Origin: Gigaspora margarita | Lineage: Eukaryota; Glomeromycota; Glomeromycetes; Diversisporales; Gigasporaceae | Length of the DNA: 64,000 bases | Direction of reading: 5' to 3' | NCBI GenBank assembly: GCA_009809945.1 | Contig: WTPW01000662.1 | Location: 90,113-154,112 of the forward strand | In this document: piece by piece, positions 1-12,395 of the stretch | Numbering within the stretch: the stretch's first letter is position 1 | Layout: each line of letters begins with the position of its first letter | Translations under genes and position numbers: made by a program | Notes under the pieces: generated by a model | The model's database searches: none | Seen by the model: only the letters and a program-made list of their open reading frames with translations | Told to the model about the DNA's origin: nothing

Positions 1-2618
1 TCCATTAACTTTCGAACAAAATGATGATAATTTCTTTAAGAAAAACTTTATTAACCTTTTTCAATGTGATTCCTTCGAAAATTTGGATTCTGTTAGCACG
101 ACATTATCTAGTAATAGTTTTAAAGTTATCTCAAAAAAATATAATAAAACTGTGGTTTTAAGTAAGATTACCTTTTCTCAAAAATACACATTAAACGATT
201 TTATCATTGATGTAAGTTTTTCGGTTTCAATTTTTAAAGAAAGTTATTGTAATTCTTTTTATTGTTGGTAATGTAACGTACATTTTCATTTTCTAGCTAA
301 AAAAATATCAAAAAGTAGATTTGCATGAGAATATTCTAAAATTCATAGGCATAGTTAAACAGAGCATGAATGAATTTATACTAGTTCATGAATATGCTTA
401 TGATGGAACTCTTCGTCAATATTTAAAACAAAACTTTAAGGTGATTGATTGGAGTAGTAAGTTACGTCTCGCAAAACAACTTATTAGTGCTGTAAAGTGT
501 TTGCATGAAAACGACATTATTCATACGAATTTGGTATTTCTTTTTTTAATTTCATTTTTTAAAATCTCTTTTTTTTTTTTTCTCAACTATATCGTAATGG
601 TGAATTATTTTAATTACATTTAGCACTCTGAAAGAATATTTGTTCACAAAGGAGATATTAAAATTTGTGTTTTTCGACATCAGAATAAATTTTCAAATAA
701 ATTTAAATATATACAATATATTGATCCTCAATATTTAATAAATATTGACAGTTACAAACTTAATAAAAGTTCAGATATATATAGTATTGGAGTTCTTCTT
801 TGGGAAATTTCAAATGGTATTACTTTATTCGAATCTGGATTATATCATGATTCTAAGTTATTAAACGCAATTATTAGTAATAAACCCGAATATCCAAGAT
901 TTGGGACACCCAAAAAATATATAAAAATCTACACGGGTAATTATTTATAATTATATTTTAATTGCATTGATTTGTAGTAATATTAAGAATAACTGTATTT
1001 ATTTTTTTTTTTTTTAGAATGCTTGCAACATAATTCGAACCAACGGCCAACTATTCAACATATATTTAAAGAGCTAAATAATGATGACTGTAAAGACTTA
1101 GTTAATAATAATATTGATGATAATGATAATTCTGAAGCATGTAGAGTGAATATGAAATGTAAAGAGTATTCATCAACAAACTTGTTACAACACTATATTG
1201 ATTTGCGTAATGAAATAACCGAGAAATTAGAAATAATCACTTCAATTTTAAAAGCTCTAAAAATGAATCACTGTGATAATGATCAAAGAAATAATATAAT
1301 AAATGACTCAAGATCTTTAACAACAAATTCAAATATTTCAAACATTACAAAAAGTCAAGATAATATTAGCAATAATGATCAAAAATTTCTTTATGACTTA
1401 AATCAATTATTTATAACTCAATTTAATATACAAGGAGTTTCCAAAAATTGCGCAAATTTTATTATTAATAATATAAACAATTATATGAATGAAAATAATA
1501 AAAATCCAGATGAAATTTTTGTTCAATATTATAATCATCAATATAAATATTACTTTACTAGCATTATTGGATTTTTTTACGAATATGGAATTGGAACAAC
1601 TATTGATTATTTCAAAGCATTTGAAATGTATAAACAAGCTGCTGATAATTTTTATTTTTCTCATAACAATTCTTTAATTGAAAATAATTTATTAAAAGAA
1701 AATCATATTATTGGATTAATCTCTATTGGTATTTTTTATTTATTTGGAAATGGAGTTGTTATAAATTATGAAAGAGCTTTACAATTATTTTTAAAAACTG
1801 TTATTAAAGGATCTAGTTTAGGAAAATGTTATGTTGGTGATTGTTATTATTATGGTTATGGTGTTATTAAAAATCTTTCACATTCATTTAATTGGTATTT
1901 AAAATCTGCTAATGATGGAAATGCAAGAGCTCAAAATATACTTGGTTATTGTTATACTTATGGTGAAGGAATTATTAAAAATAAGGAATTGGCTTTTGAA
2001 TGGTATAAAAAATCAGCTGAAAATAATAATTATTTAGGTTCTCTTAATCTTGGTCGTTGTTATCGATATGGTATAGGAACTTGTACAAATATAAAGTTAG
2101 CTTTTGAATATTATTTAAAATCTGCTAATGGTGGTAATACTTTAGCCCAAAATAATCTTGGTGAGTTTTATCAACATGGTATAGGAATTATAAAGAATTA
2201 TAATAAAGCTTTTGAATGGTATACTAAATCTGCTGAAGGTGGAAATAGTTTAGGCCAAAATAATCTTGGAGAATGTTATCATAATGGTATAGGAATTATA
2301 AAAAATGAGGAAAAAGCTTTTGAATGGTTTACAAAATCCGCTAATGGTGGAAATTATTTAGGTTATTGTAATCTAGGTTGCTGCTATCAGTATGGTATAG
2401 GAACTTTTAAAGATAATATGAAAGCTTTCGAATGGTACTTGAAATATGCTAAAGGTGGAAATAGTTTTGGTCAATTAAATCTTAGTTATTGTTATCAATA
2501 TGGTATAGGAACCCCTATAAACGAAACGTTGGCAAATGAATGGCATGCAAAATCTGTAAAAAAAGGAAAATATATTTCTGGTTATAATGTTTTGCTGCAA
2601 AAAAATTTCTATAGATAA
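1..2618 (+). CDS. Pseudokinase fused to Sel1 repeats, copy 1 (5' partial, 4 exons)
   Basis: Proposed exons are <1-211, 297-533, 624-936 and 1018-2618, with GT-AG introns of 85, 90 and 81 bp. The frame is open from base 2, so the start codon lies upstream of the window. Exons 1-3 and the start of exon 4 encode a protein-kinase-like domain: ENILKFIG, the hinge VHEYAYDGTLRQYL, LAKQLISAVKCLHE, LNKSSDIYSIGVLLWEIS and NQRPTIQHIFKEL. Catalytic residues are gone: HRD reads HTN, DFG reads VFR, and no beta-3 lysine aligns. After a low-complexity Asn-rich linker come nine Sel1 repeats of about 36 residues (pattern LGxCYxxGIGxxxxxxKAFEWYxKSAxGGN) to the C-terminus. Sel1 repeats form alpha-solenoid protein-binding scaffolds. 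I infer a catalytically dead signalling or scaffold protein. The paralogue at 17506-19970 has the same exon structure. It ends 109 bp from the convergent BTB gene. Confidence 0.85.
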
Positions 2619-2727
2619 AAAAATATCTTTATTAGTGCTATTAAATTTTGATCATTCATGAAATTATTTGATACGCCAATATAATATTAGCTATATATTG
2701 TGCATAATAACTATTTAATAATAAAGC

Positions 2728-4297
2728 TTATACCGGTAGGTTCTTTTTAAAAACCTGAAATACTTCATATTCTTCTATTGAAAATCTTGATATATTTCCA
2801 TGATTGCGATCAGGCTCGACTGTATATAAAGATGTATCTCTAATACGTTCATAATAAGTATATTTAGAATTATACCAACAATGACATCGATTTTCATCAA
2901 ATGTATTCTTCATAAAAAGACCACCACGAAAACTTGGTCCACAATTTAAAGAACAATAAATTGACTTATTTTTACCTATATCTGTTACACGACTTATAAT
3001 AGAATTTTCAATATTACCATTTTTTAATGAAAAAATAAAAGCATCATCGCAATTTTTATGAAAGCGTCTCCTTGTTGGTTTATCCCATCCAACAGGATTA
3101 TATCCCCCAAGAATTTCATCAGTTCCTTTAACTTTCATAACCACAACAACATTTGTTTGTTTATCACATAAATTCCAAAATGATTTTGCAGTAAAACCAT
3201 CAATGCTTCCACGAATAAGTAATTTAAATCCATACGGATTATTCCTTACAGAATATATGTTTGCTTTTTTATCAATCCATGAAGCAATTTCAGCTGCATG
3301 CTCTTCATTAATAACAGTTGAAAATCCTCTAGATGGTAGATTTTGTGTTAAAATTGCACGGGGTGGAAAAATTATTGATGAGATGATATGATTAGGATTA
3401 TTAAGTCGGTTTAATATGTCTCCCCAGAGGTTTTTTTCAAGAATTTCTTTGTATGGCTGTATATACTCAACAATTTCATTATCGGACATTTGAAAATAAC
3501 GGATATACGGTAGACAATTTTTTAAAGTTGTTTTAATCGTTAGATTATTTTTTTGAGACCAATTGCTAGGTTCTGATGGCAAACCAGGATTTTGTGCAAT
3601 TCCCCATTTAATAACATAATTCCAAATTTTTACTTCTTCCATTTGTAGATCATCTCGTTTAATCAATGATACCAATGCATTTTCTTGAAGAGAAGTAAAG
3701 TTTTCAGAATCAAAAACTTTACGTGGATATTTAACCACAATATTATTGCACCAATTTTGTAATTCTAAAAGTTTATGATTTTGAAAACTTTTTTCATAAA
3801 TGCGAATAAAATGTAAACGAAGCCATGAAGCTTTGGTTTCAATTAAATACGATTCAATGTATTTAGTTAATTCTTCAAAAAGCAATTCATGAGCAATAAG
3901 CATCAGTTCAAAAATTAATGATGCGTCCAATTTTTCTAACAAAATTACTCCTCCGTAGATATACCTTGATTTAAAAATTAATAAATTTTTTTTAAAAAAA
4001 AAAAAATAGATTTTTAAGGTTATAAAATAAACATTGCGTAACTTACTTTATAATATTTTCAAATTGTTGAATAGAAATATGATTCAAATTAATTATTTTA
4101 ATATTATTTTCATCTTTAACTGTATTTTCTAATTTATTTCGAAAATACAAAGATCGATGCCTTAAGATGACTGAATGTGCCCGGAATGTCTTGGTATTTG
4201 GAGATTCACCAATATTAATTGCTACATTGAAATCTTCTCCATCGTTAAGAATTTCAAGATAGTTATTTGAAAGTTCTTCAAAAAATTTTGTTGCCAT
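2728..4297 (-). CDS. BTB-BACK-TLDc domain protein (2 exons)
   Basis: Exon 1 is 4297-4047 and exon 2 is 3964-2728, with an 82-bp intron (GTAAGT donor, ATCAAG acceptor). The joined frame is 1488 nt, 495 residues. Residues about 20-125 form a BTB domain (FNVAINIG, FRAHSVILRHRSLYFRNKL, then KYIYGGVI created across the splice). Residues about 130-240 are BACK-like (LLELQNWCNNIV, LVSLIKRDDLQMEEVKIWNYVIKWG). Residues about 296-493 form a TLDc domain (GFKLLIRGSIDGFTAKSFW, EILGGYNPVGW, FIFSLKNG, GPSFRGGLFM, FSIEEYEVFQV). BTB-BACK proteins commonly act as Cullin-3 adaptors; TLDc is linked to oxidative-stress and V-ATPase functions in other eukaryotes, but the substrate here is unknown. This architecture is strongly expanded in glomeromycete fungi. 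No frame break is seen and the start ATG opens a good BTB N-terminus. The gene is convergent with the pseudokinase/Sel1 gene. Confidence 0.88.
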
Positions 4298-5022
4298 TCT
4301 ATATCAAAAGTCTAAAACAAGAAGTTCTAGGCTAATTTTGGTTTTATGCGAGTGTATACGTAACACTTGCTGAAAAGTCATATTGTAACACCCAACCAGT
4401 TGTGCAATGTAATACAAGAAATCATCTATTTTTATAATAATAGTAAAAAAAAAGCTCGTAAATTTAGTAATTTAGTTGTTTGTTGTCTGCAACCTACCAT
4501 AATTTGTTTATGAAATGGTCGTCAGTGAAATGATATAGGGATTATTGTATAGTTTTAGGCCACTATTGATCATGAGTATTAACTATTTATGTTATAAATA
4601 ACTTTCTTTTTATTCGTCATCCATGTTTGTTATATTACGCCATCCATACTTATATTATATTGACTATACGAATTAAAGGAGTTTAAAAAAAAAACCATAA
4701 ATAGTATAATTTATTATCAATGACAGCAGTACTATAATACCAACATAGCATGATAATTCTGAGATATACCACATTGGTACATTGATAATTTTTTTGATTA
4801 TTCAGAAAATGCCGTTTCGCGTCATTCTTAATCAAAAAAGTTATCACCTCATATTATCATACATTATATAATTATATTTCGAAACACTCCGTATAAAGCT
4901 TAAAACTACGAATCGTTCCACAAAAAATTTGGTGTTTTTTTTTAGTTTTTTGTTATTTTTTTAATGAGTCTTTTTATTTTCAGCACTTTTTAACTGTTAT
5001 TTCGGTGATTTTTCATTATTTT

Positions 5023-5172
5023 TAAATGTTTCATTTGTTATTTTTTTTTAGCACTTATGTTAATCTTTTTTTGAATGTTCCATTTGTTATTTTTTTAGCG
5101 CTAATGTTTATGTGCTAATCTTTTTTAAATGTTTCATTTGTTATTTTTTTTAGCACTTATGTTATCCTTTTT
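5023..5172. repeat. Tandem repeat, about three units of 50-54 bp
   Basis: Units start near 5023, 5073 and 5127. Each reads roughly AAATGTTTCATTTGTTATTT, then a T run, then AGCACTTATGTTAATC. Copies differ by a few substitutions and by T-run length. The function is unknown. Confidence 0.75.
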
Positions 5173-5783
5173 TTTGCATTTTTATCGTTTTGTGCGTTAT
5201 TATTTTTTTTCAGCGCCATTTACTTTTTTTTCATCTTGTTTTTGCTTCTTTTAATACTTCTTATATCATTATTTTAGCATTTTTATATTTTTTAAGGTAT
5301 TATTTTTTGGAAATTACTATTTATACCCTATCCTTGCTTACCCTGCGTTAATTTGAATATAGGCCAACTTTTTTGACTACGTATTAAGGCAAATTTGCTT
5401 TAATAAATTAAACTATGCATGTAACATGATATTAATGTATAGGAGGCTCGCGTTATTTGGGACATGCATGAGTGTTATGAAACCTCCTTAGTTATTTTTA
5501 GGGTGCGATTTTAAAAATAGCGCTCATGCCCACTATTTCGAGAATTTATCACATGACATAGTTATGTAACACTAAACAATATGGCTATTTCGTAATAAAT
5601 TCCTGAACGAAAGCGTAATATTATGATTATTTACATAGAAGAAGACACAATTAAATGCGCTATTTATTTGCATTTGCGTTTTTTCTGTCGCATTTTGTGT
5701 ACTTGTATTATTACTTAATTTGAGATTCATAATAAAAAATTATAATACACAAAAGAAAGTGGGGCGCCAATGACACACATGTA

Positions 5784-5948
5784 TTATTTTTTTTAATAGT
5801 CTGTCAAGTGTACCTATTAAATTATTACAGATGTTTTTTTTTAATAGTCTATCAAGTGTATTTTAGATTACTTTAGATGATTTTTTTAATAGTCTATCAA
5901 GTGTATCTAAGATTACTACAGATAGTCTATCAAATGTATCTATTAGAT
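5784..5948. repeat. Tandem repeat with AATAGTCTATCAAGTGTA core, four units
   Basis: The core AATAGTCTATCAAGTGTA recurs at about 5794, 5842, 5888 and, truncated, 5923. The spacers contain GATTACTACAGAT. Unit spacing falls from 48 to 35 bp. It is non-coding. Confidence 0.75.
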
Positions 5949-6203
5949 CATAAATTTCTAATTATAAATTCTGAAATTCTTTCATATAATCTTCAATCTG
6001 CATAATTTATCTATCCCGTGGATTGCTACTGTAGATTTGTTTATATATCTAACGAGTTATATATAGTCATGGAGCAAAAAATTGAAAATCCCGTGACTAA
6101 TCCAACAATGCTATCCTAATTTTTTTTATAAACATTAATATTTGTATGTATTAATAAAATATAAATGATGTATCAAAATTAATGTGTCAAAAGCTTTTAT
6201 TTA

Positions 6204-6806
6204 GGCCGTTTGAAGTTAATTTTTCAGTTAATATCACCCAGTTGATGTGCGATTTAGGTAGCTATCCCACAAAAAATTATTCACCCCCTAAAATTTTGGC
6301 CAATCAAAATTTAAGATCAGGTGTAACGTGATAGTCAAAACAACCCTTTTATTTTTCTAAGTAAAAAGTGGCGTTTAAAACTAAAAACGCGTTATAGTTG
6401 GGTTAGGGTGAGAACAGCGTAGGGTTAGGATGCTCTATTAGTAAAATTTCACGAGGAACATTTTTAATTAGGCCGCAGAAGGTGGTTTCCTAATTAAAAA
6501 TTAAAGCTATTTGTGTTTTTTTGTAAAAAGGTGGCTTCGTTTCGAATTTTACGTTACACCTGATCCTGAAATTCGATTGGCCAATATTACAGGGGGTGAA
6601 CAATTTTTTGTGGGAGAGCAAGGGGCGTTGTTGAAGTGCCCCCGAAAAATGAAAAACCAATCAAAATGCTGGATGACTCTCGTCAATCACCTGAATTATA
6701 TCAACCAATGAATTGGCCCATATTTGTTCATTCTTTTCATATGTTCGTTTCATTTTACCCCATCCCGAGAGCCCTATGTTAACCGAAACATCGAATTCGA
6801 ACGGCC
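6204..6806. mobile_element. MITE with long terminal inverted repeats, PIF/Harbinger-like
   Basis: Both ends start GGCCG (left GGCCGTTTGAAG; right, inverted, GGCCGTTCGAA), and TTA flanks each end (6201-6203 and 6807-6809). Inner parts also pair well: CACAAAAAATTATTCACCCC near 6270 has its inverse near 6590-6620, and the block ending AGGTGTAACGT near 6320-6330 has its inverse near 6550. The element is 603 bp with no transposase. A GGCC terminus with a TTA target duplication is the PIF/Harbinger pattern, so I infer a non-autonomous member. The middle carries a short TTAGGGTGAG...TAGGGTTAGG stretch. Confidence 0.75.
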
Positions 6807-6809
6807 TTA

Positions 6810-9410
6810 ATTACAGAAATCAGTCCCCATAACAAATTATGCGATTTTTGATTTTTTTTTTTCGTTTTTATTTTTTATTTCGAATTGTATATTACATATT
6901 AATTTTACAATCAGACTGGGTAAACTGTAAATTTTTGCGTCGTGACTATTTTACTCATATCTAATGCCATACTTTATTCTGCTATATTTCGTTATATTTG
7001 TATGTTTTCTGTAAATTTATTAAATAAAACAGATTTCCATATTAATAATTTTCTATTTTCTATTTATGTAGCGTATATATTTTATAGATTAATTGAATAG
7101 CTTATTTAATAGCTTATTTAGAATACTCAGATTAATAAATACAGACTACACTATCGCGAATAAAATAAAATTTAATAGTAATATTTATAAAAGTTAATTA
7201 CTTATTTTAAACACTTAATAATAAATCTTGATATTTACAGTCCTGAGATTATGAAGACATGAAGTCGAATAGCTTATTTAAATACTTAAATGAACATTAT
7301 GTGCATTAATTTGAATATAATAAATTATATAGCAAATAGTGATTAAGTTAATAGTGATTAAGTTAAATAGTCTACTTTAAATCCTCAGCTTAATAATTAT
7401 TATATATGCTTACAACTTAAATTATTGTGAATTAAACGGTAAATGTTCATGAATTTTTATATTCTAACAATAAATATTCTTTATACTCACATGCTAAATA
7501 ATTATGAATAAAATTAAATAGTTCATGAATTTAAATAGCATATTTAAATATTCAGATTAATAAATGTTCTTTTACTCGCAAACTAAATTATTTTGAATGA
7601 AATTAAATTTGGACTTTAAAAATTTATTTGAATGCTTAGTTTGTTAAATGTTCTTTATGTTCATGACTAAATAATTTTTTATTGAAAGATATGTCTACAT
7701 AAACATCTGCAAAACATATATAAAATCTTTCAAAAAAATTTGCATGTCAAAATCTTACAAAAGAATTGTGATTGACATGAAATATTTCTAAATTTTTGAT
7801 TTCAAATATTTTGAAAAAATATTTAAAATATGTGTAAGATTTGCAAAATATTGCAAAACAAAGCAAATCATTGCAAAAATCATAAAATAAACAAACAAAA
7901 ATATTGATATTCACCTAATCATGCTTTTTAAATATTTGAAAGTTTTTGCAAATTTTTACAAGATTTCACAAGGTGTCACAAAATTTTGCAATTTAATAAA
8001 AATACTTTTTGCTTAATACAAAAGTTTATATTTATTTATTATTATACATTATATATTTTATATATTTAAATTAAATATATATTTTTAATCAATATTATAT
8101 ATTTATTATATCATATTTAATTATTATACATTTTTTACAATACTATTTTTATATTATTATATATTTATGATATTATATTTTAAACATTTTATAATCCATT
8201 ACTATTTATTAGAAGAAAATGAATAGAAAAAAGAAACTAGACTTACACACTTATCTTTGATAACCCTGCAGTAAGCTATTATCTTTATTTTAGCTTTAGC
8301 TATCACTATTGCTTCTTTATTTTAGCTATTACCTTCACTTCATTCTTTATTTTAGCTATTACCTTCATTTTGCTCTTCTTCCTAAATAAAGTACCACCTA
8401 CAATATACAAAATCACAAAGAAAAGTACTAAAACAATGAAAGAACACCTCAAAACACTAAAAGAATACTTAAAAAAAGAAAGAAAGAGAAAGGTTAGAGA
8501 AGAGCAAAGAAAGTAAAAAAAGTTGGTAAAGAGCAAATAACACAAAAAAACACCAAAAAAGAATCAAAATCACTAAAGAAAAGTACTAGAAAGTGATAAA
8601 AGTTTATTTCTACAATCAAAATTGCTAAAAAAGTGCTAGTAAATAACACAAGCCTATACCATAAACTGGAAACCAAAAGAACATCTAAAAAAAGTTTGTA
8701 GAAAGCAGAAAACACAAAAAATGCCAAGAAAATGTATTGAAAAAAAGTAATAAAAATGATGAAAGTCCACTCAACATGCTCAAAAAACACCTAAAAAAAG
8801 AAAGAAATAGAAAATTTAGTAAAGAACAAACAATGCAAAAACTACCAAAAAGAATCAAAATCACTAAAGAAAATTTGAAAAGCAACAAAAGTTTACTCCA
8901 ATAAACTAAAAAGCCCAAAGAATACCTAAAAATAATAAAGTAGTTAATAGAGAGCAAACAATACAAAAGACACCACAAATGAATCCACATTGCTAAAAAA
9001 GTACTAGAAACAATGCAAGTCCATCTTCTTGTAAACCAGAATATTAAATGTTAGCAAAAATATAGATGTTATATAAAAAAATGTAAAATTACATAAAATT
9101 TAAAACAAACTACATAAAGTTATAGTATGTAAAAAATAGTAAATTTATATAAAATTTTACTTAAATTTACAATTTTGTTACATACTGTAAATAAACAAAA
9201 ATTTACACAAATTGCTTAAGTTTTCACAAATATTTAATATTGTAAAAAATTATAAATTTTTATACTAGTGTAAAAATGTAAATTATGCAAAAATTTACAT
9301 TGCAAAAATTTTCATTATGTAAACTTTCATAATTTTATAGTATAAAGATTTATACAAAAATCTTTTTAACTTGTATTTCAATTGTACAATCTGCAGAATC
9401 TTTATTTACT
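6810..9410. other. AT-rich intergenic region, no gene
   Basis: No credible coding sequence. Between 6900 and 8210 the sequence is dominated by short A/T words, with repeated phrases such as 'atagcttatttaaata' and 'ttgcaaaatattgcaaa'. The hydrophobic minus-strand open frames at 8306-8990 are translations of a purine-rich repeat, described separately. Confidence 0.6.
8505..9040. repeat. Diverged tandem repeat, about 130-bp units
   Basis: About four units start near 8516, 8690, 8812 and 8941. Each contains a variant of GTTGGTAAAGAGCAAATAAC, then ACACCAAAAAGAATCAAAAT, CACTAAAGAAAAGTACTAGAAA and AACACCTAAAAAA. A fifth, isolated copy lies at 13440-13625, so the sequence is also dispersed. Confidence 0.65.
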
Positions 9411-9417
9411 ATAAATA

Positions 9418-9603
9418 TGTTGTGCCTCAGATTAAAACTTGCATCAGATTCAACACACATCAGATGACTATCAATTGACCAGTATTAAATGATTGGCAAC
9501 AACTGGCCTAAACTAACTGCTAACTTTGCCATAATTTTACTATAACTTTAATTTAATTTAGGCCAGGTGTTATCTGATGCAAGAATTGATCTGAGGCATA
9601 ACA
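9418..9603. mobile_element. Small TA-flanked MITE
   Basis: The left end TGTTGTGCCTCAGATTAAAA and the right end (inverted) TGTTATGCCTCAGATCAATT pair over about 32 bp, continuing through TTGCATCAGAT. TA flanks both ends (9416-9417 and 9604-9605), as expected for the Tc1/mariner superfamily. The element is 186 bp and cannot encode a transposase. Confidence 0.75.
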
Positions 9604-9639
9604 TATATACACTATGTATTAAAGATTAGTTTATTCTTG

Positions 9640-9995
9640 ACTTTTTTTATTTTATTTTTTGATCTAGTTTTTTATTTTTTTTTTTTATTTTTTGATCTTA
9701 TTTTTTATTTTTTGATCTTTTTTTTATCTTTTGATCTTCTTTTATTTTTTGATCTTCTTTTTATTTTTTGATCTTTTTTTTATTTTTTTATTTTTTTTAT
9801 TTTTGATCTTTTTTTTATTTTTTAATTTTTTTATTTTTCAATCTTTTTTTTATTTTTTAATCTTTTGATCTTGATTTTTTGTTTATTTTTTTTATTGCAA
9901 TTATGTTATTTTTTGCTTTTATTTCTTAATCTTTTGATCTTGATTTTTTGTTTATTTTTTTATTTCAATTTGTATTTTTTTTGCTTTTATTTCAT
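9640..9995. repeat. T-rich minisatellite with TTTTTGATCTT core
   Basis: An almost pure pyrimidine-rich strand. It repeats TTTTTGATCTTTTTTTTATT and a longer unit TTTTAATCTTTTGATCTTGA (twice, near 9855 and 9930). It is non-coding and likely unstable. Confidence 0.75.
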
Positions 9996-10369
9996 TTTAT
10001 TTAAATTTGGTTTTTTTTAGTTATTTGTTTATTTTATGTATTTAGAACAATTATCGCTACCGTTCTTGACGATTTTACTAAAAATATTCCTTGTTACATG
10101 ATTGCATATTGATTAATAATATTGCAAGATCAATTTAATTTAAAATTTATTATATATAATTATATGTATATATACTGTATTTAGTACAGTATAATTAAAA
10201 CACCATCCCAAAACTCAACATAATGAAACTACCCTAAATCTAACTCTTAGGTTGCATGATTATTATATTAAAAGTAGTTTATTTTATTAAGTTACCTATA
10301 TTATACACATATATTTAAATCATTGATATGCAACAAAAGTTCAAAAATACAATACTAATCTATAGTAAA

Positions 10370-10880
10370 ATTATGGACCAATAATACAGAAAACTACAAC
10401 AAAATTACAAGAACCAACAATATAAAAAGTCACAGTGAAATCACAAGCAGTGATAATACTAAAAACCACAACATTAAAAACCAATATAAAATTACAAGCA
10501 CCAATGATAAAACAAGCTCTACAATAGCAAAATTACAAGCACCAATAACAAAAAGAGCTATGAAAAAACTACAAGCACCAAACTACAGTAATATTACAAG
10601 CATCAATTACTTGAAGCCAAGTTGAAATCACAGACATTGATAACAAAAAAGCTATAGTGAATCTGCAAGTACTAATAACACAATGAAATCACAAACTTTA
10701 ATGATACTAGAGCCATAGTGAAATTACAAGCACCAATAATACTAAAAACTATAACAAAATCCCAACCTCCAATGACACTAAAAGCCATAGCAAAATTACA
10801 AGTGCAGCAAAATTACAAGTACCAAAAACCATAGCAAAATTACAATTGCCAATGATACTCAAAGCTATGATACCAAATAA
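10370..10880. repeat. Degenerate tandem repeat, about 36-bp unit
   Basis: The phrase AAATTACAAGCACCAATAA, followed by a variant of AACTATAGCAAAATTACAAG, recurs about a dozen times with indels. It is AC-rich on the + strand. No frame stays open across it. Confidence 0.65.
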
Positions 10881-11420
10881 CATAAAATTCATATGCTTTT
10901 ATGATAACACCTATGATGATTCCAATGGCAATAACTTCAATAACAACTTCACTAGCTATTATCTAGATATAAAGTAAACATAGATAAGCAAAAAAAATAA
11001 TAAAAAAAAATAAACAATCAATTATCACTAATGATCAATATTAATTATATATAATAATTATAGATAGTAATTAGTGAAACCATCAGATTGAGAATAATTT
11101 ATTTATTTATTGTATAGTATTTTTTTTGCTTTTCTTAATTTATTATTTTTATTTTGTTTTTTTTTTTGTAATTTTTTTTTATTTCATTTTAAATTGTTAT
11201 TTTTTATTTATTTTATTTTATTTTATTTATTATTTTATAGTATTTACACTGTACTTACTTTAAAAGGACCCTGAATAATCTATGTGAGCTTATATTTGAG
11301 CATCATAGTAAAAATTTTTTGTTAGCCTTTTATATTGGTATAAATTATCAGATATAAAGTTTAAAGTTCTTAATTGTTTAAATTTTTTGAAATGCAACCA
11401 AATTTGAAACTGACATTTTC

Positions 11421-11451
<31 letters not shown>

Positions 11452-11460
11452 AAAAAAAAA
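11421..11460. repeat. (AAAT)n microsatellite
   Basis: About eight consecutive AAAT units followed by an A run. Confidence 0.9.
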
Positions 11461-11559
11461 GGACAGAAAAAAAACATAACAGATGTCTCTAAAAAAAATA
11501 AATTTAAATAACTATCACTAGTACATAGAACTAATTTAAAAAATAAGTTTTTTGGGTTT

Positions 11560-12390
11560 TTTTTTCTTATTAATACTAACTTATTTTTGACAATTATCTA
11601 GTTCAGCTTTCATCAGTTGTGCAATTGTTGTTGTCTATTAGTGCTTTTTTTATAATAGTTGGTGTGTTATTGGTATCATTTTCAGTTTAGGCTTTTATTG
11701 CTTTAGTAGCATTGTTTGTGGAGCTTTTAAAATTTTATTAGTTAGAAAATTTTGATGATTTTTGAAGTTTTAGCATTTTTTTTGTTAGTGTTTCAGCTAA
11801 AAGTAGGTATATTTTGCCTTATTCATTTTGTTATCTTTTCTATTTTCTGAACTAATTATTTCTATGCTATCATATATTGTGATTTTGGGCTTTATTATTT
11901 TGTTTCAGGCTTCATCATTTTGGTAATTTCAACTTTATTATTTCAGTGTTGTCACTTTTCTCAACTTGTATAGGCTCCATTATTATTGGTATTTTCAGAC
12001 TTTTCTATTTTATTAGGCTCTTGATGTTCTTGTTAGTAAATAAGTCTTGTGCTTCTAGTTGTTTTTTTTACTAGGTAGTTGCTTTGGTATTATTATCATT
12101 GTCTTTAAAGTCTTTGGATGCCTCTTTACTATAGTATTATCATTGTTGGTGGGGTTTATTGCTTGCATCCTTGTTCTTTGGGTTTTTGGTACTTTTTGAG
12201 AATAAATAGAGGGAACTCTAGTAGAAGTTTGTAGTGGTTTAGTCAGTTTCTTATTTGGGGGTTTTTTCTTTTTTGAGTACTAATACAACATAGTGTTATA
12301 TTAGTGCATTGTATTTAGTTGCCACTTTTTGTCACTATTAGCTGTTTGTATTTTGAAGTTGGGTCAATTAGTTATTAAAAATAACCTTGT
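11560..12390. other. T/G-rich region without a gene
   Basis: The + strand is T/G-rich with loosely recurring words (GGCTTTATTATTTT, CTTCATCATTTTGG, TTGTTGGTG). It looks like an old degenerate minisatellite. No open frame of useful length or recognisable protein is present. Confidence 0.4.
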
Positions 12391-12395
12391 ATATA

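Larger units (their letters stand above)
4298..6200. other. Intergenic, AT-rich, with two minisatellites
   Basis: No coding region is supported here. It holds the 5' flank of the BTB gene (from 4298), a short imperfect hairpin near 4781-4848 made of a TGATAATTTTTTTGATTA-type arm and its inverse, and the minisatellites at 5023-5172 and 5784-5948. The rest is AT-rich with frequent homopolymer T runs. Confidence 0.6.

Noticed and set aside
5784-5948. Regularly spaced direct repeats as a CRISPR array.
   Set aside because: Spacers are themselves similar, and the sequence is eukaryotic; it is a minisatellite.
6400-6432. TTAGGG-like words (also near 22420, 31345, 42490 and 54520) as telomere or subtelomere.
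   Set aside because: Each is only one to three imperfect units and most lie inside MITEs or arrays; no telomeric array exists.
8306-8990. Overlapping minus-strand hydrophobic frames that look like membrane proteins.
   Set aside because: They translate an A/G-rich tandem repeat; the F/L/S-rich content is a composition effect.
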